Below the pieces are notes generated by a model. The model was not told where the DNA came from. It saw nothing but the letters and a program-made list of their open reading frames with translations, and did no database searches. Positions 1 to 5,067 of a stretch of 5,067 nucleotides of DNA are shown in pieces. Made by a program: the position numbers and the translations under genes. Source of the DNA: an uncultured Prevotella sp. (lineage in GTDB: Bacteria > Bacteroidota > Bacteroidia > Bacteroidales > Bacteroidaceae); the NCBI GenBank assembly GCA_947303825.1, contig CAMYZK010000211.1, positions 1 through 5,067 on the forward strand. Reading direction: 5' to 3'. The first letter of the stretch is position 1, and every line of letters starts with the position of its first letter.

Positions 1-16
1 CATCGCGGTAGCCAAT

Positions 17-44
17 TCTTCACTCTTCACTCTTCATTCTTCAC
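17..44. repeat. Four tandem heptamers at the end of the GH8-GH97 gene
   Basis: The plus strand reads TCTTCAC, TCTTCAC, TCTTCAT, TCTTCAC (17-23, 24-30, 31-37, 38-44); on the minus strand the unit is GTGAAGA. The TGA stop codon (41-43) lies inside the first unit met by the ribosome. Just beyond is GCGGTAGC (5-12). From memory, GTGAAGA-like heptamers next to a GCTACCGC motif are widespread between Bacteroides and Prevotella genes. They probably mark the operon end, although the flank is cut by the window edge. Confidence 0.65.
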
Positions 45-3000
45 TTAATATTGATGACGAGGACAAATCCTCCGCGTGGCTGGCATGCGATGTGCTTGGG
101 CAGGGTTTTTAGGGTCTTGATGCTCCACGGCTGTGCGGTGTTGCCGCTGTCCTGGAACGACTGTATGGATTTAGTCTTGCCTACTATGGAAGGCAGTGAT
201 TCCAGGTTGAGCGTCAGCTGGCTGTCGGTGCCGTTGATGCCTGCCACATACCACCTTTTGCCGCTGCGCCGTGCTATGACAACGCTCTCGCCGGGATAGC
301 CGCTAACGAGGCGTGTGTCGTCCCACACGCTGGGCAGCGTGGAGAGATAGCCTTGCACCTCCTTTGGCTGTGCCAGGAAGCTCTCGGGGCGGTCGGCCAG
401 ATGTTGCAGTCCGCTCTCAAAGAGAGCTGTCAGTGCCAGCTCGTGGGCATGGGTAGTGATGTGCGGATGCTGTGAGTCGCTGAAAGCACAGGGTGTATAG
501 TCCATGGGGCCTATCACGTTGCGGGTGAAGGGCAGTGTGGCATTGTGGGCAGCGGCCTTGTCGGTGAACGTGGGCACGTTGTTATACCACTCGGCTCCAT
601 AGACACCCTCGGTGGTGAGCAGGTTGGGATAGGTGCGCTGCCATCCGCGTGGTATGGGTGCACCGTGGAAGTTGACGAGCAGGTGATGGCGTGCTGCAGC
701 CTCTAGCAGGTCCTGACAGTATTCCATGTTCATCTGGTTGTCGCCGCTGAAGAAGTCTATCTTCACGCCGGCCACGCCAATCTTCTCGCACCAGGCAAAC
801 TCACGCTCACGGTCTTCGGGTTTGTTAAGCCTGTACTTTGGTCCCGGGGCTCCGTTTACCCACCCTACACTGGAGTTGTACCAGATGAGGGGTCTGACAC
901 CCTTCGACCTGGCGTAGGCCACGGCATCCTCGACGGTCTTCCCGTCTTTCATCTCGTCCCATTCGGCATCGATGAGAACGTATGGGAGCTTCAGCGTGGC
1001 GGCCATGTCTACATATTTCTTTATGATCTGATAGTCATTACTGCCGTGGTTGTAGGCCCAGTATACCCACGACACCACGCCGGGCTTTATCCAGCTGGTG
1101 TCGGCAAGGCGTGACGGTTCGCACACATCGGTGACAAGGGTAGACTGCACCACGTCGGCCAGCGAGCCTACCACCACCACCCGCCAGGGAGAGTGGCTGC
1201 CGGTCTTCGAGTCGATGGTCTCGTCGGGCACCACCCGGAACAGCTCACCGTCGTTAAACAGGCACAAGGCACTCTGTCCGCGCTCTATGTTCGCCTCAGA
1301 GATAAGGCAGAAGATGCTGTCGGAGGGCTCTATGAGCAAGGGGTAGCCCCAGCGGTAGTTGTAGCCAGCGGCATTGACCGAGGCATGGCCGAAGGTGGGC
1401 ACGGGCTTCACGTTGGCCGTGGTGGTAAGTGGGAAGAATCCCTCATAGCCGTCGCTCCACTGCTGCATCCAGCGCTTGGTGCCTTCGGGAATGCGGAAGG
1501 TGGTCTGCTCCTTCATCCAGCGGGGGTCTTCATAACGGAAGGCCAGACCGTCGTTGTATAGGCGCAGCACGAGGCTCCCCGCCCTGTACTCGTTGGCCTG
1601 GTTGGTGCAGTGCAGACGTTTGCCTATCAGCATCTGGTAGTCGGCATCGACCGCCTTGGTGAGAGTGAGCTGGTGCACGCCTGTGCTGCCCTCCACTCCC
1701 ATGGTGGGGATGTCCAGCACCGGCTTGCTGTCGTAGAACACCGTCAGCCCGTTGCCTCTGGCCTGTAAGGAGAGCCGTCCGTTGGGCGACTGTGCCTTCG
1801 GGCCTGCCGGGGGAATGACGCGGTAGTTGCCGCTGAGGTGCATGAAGGCAAAGAGGCGCAGCAGACCGTCGTAGTAGGCATCGAAGTAGCCGTCGTCGAA
1901 AGGCTCGTGACGGGCATTCCACAGTGCATCGACAAACTCCTTGCTCTTGGCGTGGCTGCACATCACCGAGGCGGCGGCCAGCGTTGCTATCAGGCCTATG
2001 CTGTGGCGAAGCTTGCGCATGCCGCCGGCCTGGAGTATCTCGTCGCCCTCGGGCAGTGTGCCGTCAATGCGGTACTGGTCGACAAACTTGTCGATGCCCT
2101 GTGAGTAGAAGAAGTCTTGTATGCGCTCACCATACTGCTGCTGCCACTCACGGTCGGCACAGCTCCACTCGTAGTCGAGGGCAATGTTCATGGGCACGCG
2201 CCAGGAGTCGTAGCGGAAGTTCGACCCGCTGTTCCTACGCCCTCCAAACCCCTGCAACAGGGTACCGTCGTAGGCGCACATGTCGGGGTTGAGGCCGGTC
2301 TTCGGGTCGATGGCCTTGTGCAGGAACTCACGGGCCTTGGCAGCACAGTCCATCCAGTAGTCGGCACTGCCGTCTATGCCATTCCACTTGGCCCACACCT
2401 CATAGAAGGCGGGGATGTGATAGCTGGGGTCGGTGAAGTTCTGTCCGAAGCCGTCGGGAGTGAAGGTGATGAGCCTTGTGTTGGGGTCTATGAGATAGCT
2501 TGAGGTGCTGCGCGGCGGGCGTATGGGTCCGTCCATCATGGCATTGGGGGGCATCTCGTCTTTCGTGGCCCGTGGCTCTATGCTGCCAAGTATGTGCTGT
2601 GCCTCGGCCTTATAGTCTATGCCGGTGTCGTTGCCCCAGCGGTTGGAGGCAAAGATGAGCGATGTGATGAAGTACAGCTCGCCGTCGCTGGCAGCCCCCT
2701 CGGCGTTGTGGGTGCCGTCGGTCTTGCAGCTCCAGGCAAAGTAGCCTGCGCGCCGTCCGTTCTGGTGCTGCATGTAGCGCTTGCTCCATCGCCACAGACG
2801 GTCGAAGATGTCTTTCTCGCCCATCTGCACTGCTATCATCATGCCGTAGGACATGCCCTCGGTGCGCACGTCGTGGTTCTTGATGTCGGAGATGTAGCCC
2901 ATGTCGTCGCCCACCTCGAAGTAGACCTTGTTGGGGCCACGGAACACGTCGTTGAACACCTCCTTCAGCTTGGCATCGACGGCGGCGGGGGCATAGCCCA

Positions 3001-3124
3001 TCTCTACAAACAGGTTGCGGTACTGTCCCGTCTCGAAGCCTCCCTTTGTCCAAGGGGCATTCTGCGCAGTGGCAAGGAGGGATGCGCCACTAAGCACTAG
3101 TGTGACAAATAGCTTTCTTATCAT
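41..3124 (-). CDS. Secreted two-domain glycoside hydrolase: GH8 (exo-oligoxylanase-like) fused to GH97 (retaining alpha-galactosidase-like)
   Basis: The 1027-residue protein starts with a Sec signal peptide (residues 1-20, likely cut after ATA before Q21; no lipobox), so a soluble periplasmic or secreted enzyme is expected. Residues ~22-435 form a GH8 (alpha/alpha)6 domain. E89 in RTEGMSYGMM is the likely general acid, D147 lies in ASDGE, and D306 in YDSWR is the likely base. The E89-D147 spacing of 58 equals that of E70-D128 in Bacillus halodurans Rex, recalled from memory. Residues ~446-1027 form GH97: a beta-sandwich beginning SPNGRLSL, a barrel from ~690, and a C-terminal beta domain ending GGFVLVINIK. 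D790 in GVKIDFF, G821 after FH, E839 and E845 in EGVYGAEW indicate the retaining GH97 branch (alpha-galactosidase or beta-L-arabinopyranosidase) rather than SusB alpha-glucosidase. E610 may bind calcium. The probable joint role is trimming of decorated xylo-oligosaccharides; exact substrates are inferred. The start is fixed by the signal peptide and by the ATGA overlap with the upstream esterase. No frameshift or missing catalytic residue was seen. Confidence 0.93.
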   Translation of the reverse strand: MIRKLFVTLVLSGASLLATAQNAPWTKGGFETGQYRNLFVEMGYAPAAVDAKLKEVFNDVFRGPNKVYFEVGDDMGYISDIKNHDVRTEGMSYGMMIAVQMGEKDIFDRLWRWSKRYMQHQNGRRAGYFAWSCKTDGTHNAEGAASDGELYFITSLIFASNRWGNDTGIDYKAEAQHILGSIEPRATKDEMPPNAMMDGPIRPPRSTSSYLIDPNTRLITFTPDGFGQNFTDPSYHIPAFYEVWAKWNGIDGSADYWMDCAAKAREFLHKAIDPKTGLNPDMCAYDGTLLQGFGGRRNSGSNFRYDSWRVPMNIALDYEWSCADREWQQQYGERIQDFFYSQGIDKFVDQYRIDGTLPEGDEILQAGGMRKLRHSIGLIATLAAASVMCSHAKSKEFVDALWNARHEPFDDGYFDAYYDGLLRLFAFMHLSGNYRVIPPAGPKAQSPNGRLSLQARGNGLTVFYDSKPVLDIPTMGVEGSTGVHQLTLTKAVDADYQMLIGKRLHCTNQANEYRAGSLVLRLYNDGLAFRYEDPRWMKEQTTFRIPEGTKRWMQQWSDGYEGFFPLTTTANVKPVPTFGHASVNAAGYNYRWGYPLLIEPSDSIFCLISEANIERGQSALCLFNDGELFRVVPDETIDSKTGSHSPWRVVVVGSLADVVQSTLVTDVCEPSRLADTSWIKPGVVSWVYWAYNHGSNDYQIIKKYVDMAATLKLPYVLIDAEWDEMKDGKTVEDAVAYARSKGVRPLIWYNSSVGWVNGAPGPKYRLNKPEDREREFAWCEKIGVAGVKIDFFSGDNQMNMEYCQDLLEAAARHHLLVNFHGAPIPRGWQRTYPNLLTTEGVYGAEWYNNVPTFTDKAAAHNATLPFTRNVIGPMDYTPCAFSDSQHPHITTHAHELALTALFESGLQHLADRPESFLAQPKEVQGYLSTLPSVWDDTRLVSGYPGESVVIARRSGKRWYVAGINGTDSQLTLNLESLPSIVGKTKSIQSFQDSGNTAQPWSIKTLKTLPKHIACQPRGGFVLVINIK

Positions 3125-4593
3125 AACGGTTCTCCCATCTCTGATGCCTCGGCATCCTTGGCGTCAAGCTTGAAGAGCATGAACTTCGGGCTCTCTGCTG
3201 TGCATGGAGTCCAGGCTCCGTCTTTCTCGCCGTTGGGGTTGCTGTACTTGGCAAAGTTGGTCCAGGCGGTAATCATCTTCTCGGCAAGGTCCCAGTCGCC
3301 CTGTGTCCAGGGGCGCCAGCAGTGCTTCAGGCTCTTGAACACAAACCACAGGTCGCTAGAGTGGAAGGCGCCCTTCAGGCGGCTGGTAATCTCGGGATGC
3401 TTGCCGTCGTCGGGCAGCGGACGGGCAAACTCGTAGGCCCATGCCTTGCCGCCCTTCTCCTGGCGTACCTTGCAGAACTCGGCAATGCCGGGCCCCATCG
3501 AACCCATGTCGTTCAGGGTGTAGCCTATCATGTAGGGGACGTCGGCAATGCTCCCCTCGCGGGTAGCCTCGTCGAAGTTCTTCTTTGTCACATAGCCGTC
3601 AATGATGGGACGCTGCATGAGGAACACGTCGGTCTTGTTCACCATGTTATACAGCTGCGGTATGGTGTAGAGTATCTCGGTAGAGGCTTCGCGCAGCTTC
3701 TTCAGGTCGGTAAGGCCGGCCCAGTCCATCACCTTCTTCGTCTCGGCCTCGCTCTCCTGTAGCGATGGGTTGTAGGTGAAGAACTTGTTCGTAGGTGTGG
3801 CAGACTTTGCCTCCTCGCCGTCCTTGGCAGGCACGTTGATGCCGCCGCCGCTCATGATGACAGCCTTGTGGAACAGGCCACGGGCCAGCGGACTCTCGCA
3901 GAGGGTGCGCACGCTGCCGGCTCCGGCACTCTGTCCGAAGATGGTCACGTTGTCGGGGTCGCCGCCAAACTGTGCTATGTTGGCCTTTATCCACTTCAGC
4001 GACTGTATCTGGTCCAGGATGCCGTAGTTGCCGCTCACGTGGTTGGGACTTTCCTCCGACAGCTCAGGATAGGTCATGAAGCCGAAGATGCCCAGGCGGT
4101 AGTTGATGGTGACGAGCACCACGTCCTTAGATGCCCACTCCTGTCCGTCGAACTCAGGCTCCGAGCCCCAGCCCTCGCGGTAGCCTCCACCGTGAATCCA
4201 CAGTGCCACAGGCAGCTTCTTGTCCACCTGGCCGGGGGCTTTGGTCCATACGTTAAGGTAGAGACAGTCTTCGCTGTAAGGAGCCTCGTCGCCGTAGCCC
4301 CACTCAGAGGCGTAGAAGCCGGGATAGTGAACGGCCTGATAGCCGGGATGACCGAACTTGTCGCAGATGCGCACCGAGTCCCATGCCACCACGGGCTGTG
4401 GCTCCTTCCAGCGCAGCTCGCCAATGGGAGGAGCCGCGTAGGGTATGCCACGATAGACATACACGCCGGGGTTCTCGGCCAACACACCTTGTATCTTACC
4501 ACCCTCGATGGTGAGCACAGGGTTCTCGTCTACTTTCGGGCCAGAGCAGCCCAGCAGTGCCAAAAGAGGCAGAAGGAAAATGGCTTTTTTCAT
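3121..4593 (-). CDS. Lipoprotein type-B carboxylesterase (alpha/beta hydrolase, COesterase family)
   Basis: The 490-residue protein begins with a lipoprotein signal: MKK, a hydrophobic run, then LLGC with C16 as the lipidated residue, so membrane anchoring is expected. Acidic residues D22 and E23 shortly after the cysteine could allow surface export, but the signal is weak. Type-B esterase hallmarks occur in order: YRGIPYAAPP (47-56), EDCLYLNVW (108-116), the oxyanion-hole motif HGGGY (134-138), the nucleophile elbow GQSAG with S222, D362 in GYTLNDMG as the likely acid, and H411 in GAFHSSDLW. The acid is Asp where many relatives have Glu, and only 49 residues separate it from the histidine. 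The length is normal for the family. Substrate is not readable from sequence; its coupling to a GH8-GH97 enzyme suggests acyl or aromatic esters on xylan fragments (inference). It is the first gene after a predicted promoter and its stop overlaps the next start. The start is supported by the signal peptide. No strong Shine-Dalgarno precedes it, which is usual in Bacteroidota. Confidence 0.93.
   Translation of the reverse strand: MKKAIFLLPLLALLGCSGPKVDENPVLTIEGGKIQGVLAENPGVYVYRGIPYAAPPIGELRWKEPQPVVAWDSVRICDKFGHPGYQAVHYPGFYASEWGYGDEAPYSEDCLYLNVWTKAPGQVDKKLPVALWIHGGGYREGWGSEPEFDGQEWASKDVVLVTINYRLGIFGFMTYPELSEESPNHVSGNYGILDQIQSLKWIKANIAQFGGDPDNVTIFGQSAGAGSVRTLCESPLARGLFHKAVIMSGGGINVPAKDGEEAKSATPTNKFFTYNPSLQESEAETKKVMDWAGLTDLKKLREASTEILYTIPQLYNMVNKTDVFLMQRPIIDGYVTKKNFDEATREGSIADVPYMIGYTLNDMGSMGPGIAEFCKVRQEKGGKAWAYEFARPLPDDGKHPEITSRLKGAFHSSDLWFVFKSLKHCWRPWTQGDWDLAEKMITAWTNFAKYSNPNGEKDGAWTPCTAESPKFMLFKLDAKDAEASEMGEPL
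3131..3136 (-). promoter_or_regulatory. Shine-Dalgarno-like site for the GH8-GH97 gene, inside the esterase gene
   Basis: Read on the minus strand this is GGGAGA, six bases before the ATG at 3124, within the last codons of the esterase. Bacteroidota genes often lack a Shine-Dalgarno sequence, so its presence next to an ATGA stop/start overlap supports the chosen start and suggests translational coupling or reinitiation. The same bases also encode esterase residues near the C-terminus (MGE), so chance is possible. Confidence 0.4.
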
Positions 4594-4623
4594 TATTGTT
4601 AGTCTTTAGGTTATGAAACATCT

Positions 4624-4652
4624 CTACTAAGTAGGGGTCAAAGGTACTACTT
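4624..4652. promoter_or_regulatory. Candidate operator: three CTACT half-sites around the -7 box
   Basis: On the plus strand CTACT (4624-4628) and AGTAG (4630-4634) form an 11-base palindrome at the predicted transcription start. AAGTAG (4629-4634) and CTACTT (4647-4652) form a perfect 6-base inverted repeat that exactly brackets the -7 box at 4639-4646. The geometry suits a regulator that competes with RNA polymerase, but no regulator is encoded here and short repeats can arise by chance in AT-rich DNA. Confidence 0.35.
4639..4646 (-). promoter_or_regulatory. Bacteroidota-type promoter -7 box for the esterase/GH8-GH97 operon
   Basis: The minus strand reads TACCTTTG, a perfect match to the Bacteroidota primary-sigma -7 consensus TAnnTTTG, and the only exact match I found on either strand of the 474-base upstream region. 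Transcription would begin near 4632-4635 and give a leader of about 40 bases, a normal length. No clear -33 TTTG element sits 19-24 bases upstream, where the sequence reads around GGACATACGG, so the promoter may be weak or need an activator. Confidence 0.6.
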
Positions 4653-4674
4653 TTTCTCTATACTGCCGTATGTC

Positions 4675-4711
4675 CATTGTATCATATATTATAGCATTTG
4701 TATCGTGTATC
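4675..4711. repeat. Direct repeats of a GTATC-containing motif
   Basis: CATTGTATC (4675-4683) recurs as CATTTGTATC (4695-4704), with the shared TTGTATC cores 21 bases apart, about two helical turns. A third GTATC follows at 4707-4711. The set lies between the predicted promoter and the 9-base inverted repeat. The motif is short and AT-rich, so this is only a weak candidate for a tandem regulator site. Confidence 0.25.
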
Positions 4712-4724
4712 TGGCTGCTCTTGC

Positions 4725-4761
4725 TTTGACAATGTATGCTATAACTATTCTTATTGTCAAA
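4725..4761. repeat. Perfect 9-base inverted repeat upstream of the promoter
   Basis: TTTGACAAT (4725-4733) and ATTGTCAAA (4753-4761) are exact reverse complements separated by 19 bases. The pair lies about 80-120 bases upstream of the predicted -7 box, a usual place for an activator site. As RNA it would be an AT-rich stem with a large loop and no following T-run in either direction, so a DNA-binding site is more likely than a terminator. Function is inferred. Confidence 0.45.
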
Positions 4762-4967
4762 TTTTATCCTTCACAACGCATGTAAGTTGTTGATGCTTAG
4801 TTTGTTATGGTGAAGGATTTGCTTTTAGTGGATGTCAGGGAACATTGACGTGCCATGTGGCGGTAGCTTTTCGTCATTGGACATCTTGAGCTTTGCTCTA
4901 GTGCTCTAGCATGCTCACACTCGGAAAAACTGATGAACACGCTTTCCTACAAAAGAAGGGCCGTTCA

Positions 4968-5055
4968 GCGAAAAAAGGCGTGGAAGGATTATTGTCCGAG
5001 CAGGTCGGATTTTCGTCCGACGCCCCCTTGTTTTTTCGGACGCACCTCTTTTCGC
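4968..5055. repeat. Structured intergenic element: alternating TCCGA/TCGGA pentamers inside longer inverted arms
   Basis: TCCGA (4995-4999), TCGGA (5005-5009), TCCGA (5016-5020) and TCGGA (5036-5040) alternate in orientation, with start spacings of 10, 11 and 20 bases. The central pair extends to a 6-base stem, GTCGGA (5004-5009) with TCCGAC (5016-5021) around a 6-base loop. Outer arms GCGAAAAAAGG (4968-4978) and CCTCTTTTCGC (5045-5055) are inverted with one mismatch. A T-rich run (5028-5036) follows the central stem on the plus strand, but six bases separate them and no plus-strand gene precedes it. It may be a dispersed intergenic repeat, an operator array for a gene beyond the right edge, or a structured leader. 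Confidence 0.4.
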
Positions 5056-5067
5056 CGTAAACGCACC

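Larger units (their letters stand above)
4594..5067. other. Intergenic region with regulatory repeats and no credible gene
   Basis: This 474-base stretch is more AT-rich than the genes and has stops in all frames, with only short unsupported reading frames. From left to right it holds the leader and -7 box, CTACT half-sites, GTATC direct repeats, the 9-base inverted repeat, a short ACAAC/GTTGT pair (4773-4777 and 4786-4790), a GCGGTAGC octamer (4860-4867), a GCTCTAG direct repeat (4895-4901 and 4903-4909), and the TCCGA/TCGGA array. I recognise no tRNA, rRNA or known riboswitch. The neighbouring gene to the right is outside the window, so some signals may belong to it. Confidence 0.75.

Noticed and set aside
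17..44. CRISPR-like or slipped-strand phase-variation tract
   Set aside because: Units are contiguous 7-mers with no spacers, so not CRISPR; the array lies at the stop codon, where copy-number change would not switch the protein on or off.
41..1789. SusB-type alpha-glucosidase (starch utilisation) for the GH97 half
   Set aside because: The SusB base position is Gly (G821) and an Asp nucleophile (D790) is present, which fits the retaining branch; the GH8 and esterase partners also suggest xylan rather than starch.
2594..3100. Plus-strand open frame of 168 codons opposite the GH8 domain
   Set aside because: It lies wholly within the conserved GH8 coding frame, has low-complexity Val/Ala/His-rich composition, and shows no family motif.
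3868..4602. Plus-strand open frame of 244 codons opposite the esterase
   Set aside because: It is antisense to a clearly conserved esterase, has no recognisable domain, and long antisense frames are expected opposite GC-rich genes with few stop-generating codons.
4496..4621. Leader ATG at 4621 opening an out-of-frame 41-residue upstream ORF overlapping the esterase start
   Set aside because: No ribosome-binding signal and most of its length is a shadow frame of the esterase signal peptide; could only matter if conserved in relatives.
4807..4848. Plus-strand mini-ORF of 13 codons (MVKDLLLVDVREH)
   Set aside because: Too short, no promoter or ribosome-binding context, and nothing else supports it.
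5004..5036. Possible plus-strand intrinsic terminator (6-base stem followed by a T-rich run)
   Set aside because: The T-run starts six bases after the stem, the stem is short, and no plus-strand gene precedes it; better described as part of the repeat array.

Overview
The window looks like part of a Bacteroidota genome, most likely Prevotella or a close relative. Four things point there: a type-B carboxylesterase with a Bacteroidota-style lipoprotein signal, glycoside hydrolases of families GH8 and GH97 (both common in Bacteroidota glycan-utilisation loci), a promoter element matching the Bacteroidota -7 box TAnnTTTG, and a heptameric GTGAAGA-type intergenic repeat of a kind I associate with Bacteroides/Prevotella. 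The genus is inferred. The coding DNA is GC-rich and the upstream intergenic DNA is visibly more AT-rich.

Layout, read on the minus strand from right to left. Positions 5067-4594 are about 470 bases with no credible gene. They hold an unusual set of inverted and direct repeats and a good candidate promoter about 45 bases before the first gene. Positions 4593-3121 encode a 490-residue lipoprotein carboxylesterase. Its stop overlaps the next start by four bases (ATGA), and positions 3124-41 encode a 1027-residue secreted two-enzyme protein: an N-terminal GH8 domain of the exo-oligoxylanase (Rex) type joined with almost no linker to a complete GH97 domain. Positions 1-44 carry four tandem 7-base repeats that contain the stop codon and probably mark the end of the operon.

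Proposed joint role (inference): the two genes form a co-transcribed, translationally coupled unit that processes decorated xylo-oligosaccharides in the periplasm or at the outer membrane. The esterase would remove acyl or aromatic ester groups, the GH97 half would remove a terminal alpha-galactosyl-type (or beta-L-arabinopyranosyl) decoration, and the GH8 half would cut the xylose backbone. No SusC/SusD pair, sensor-regulator or transporter is visible here, so membership in a polysaccharide utilisation locus cannot be shown from this window.

The most notable points are the GH8-GH97 fusion, the GH97 active site (retaining type, not SusB type), inverted repeats that exactly bracket the predicted -7 box, and an array of alternating TCCGA/TCGGA pentamers at roughly helical spacing near the right edge.
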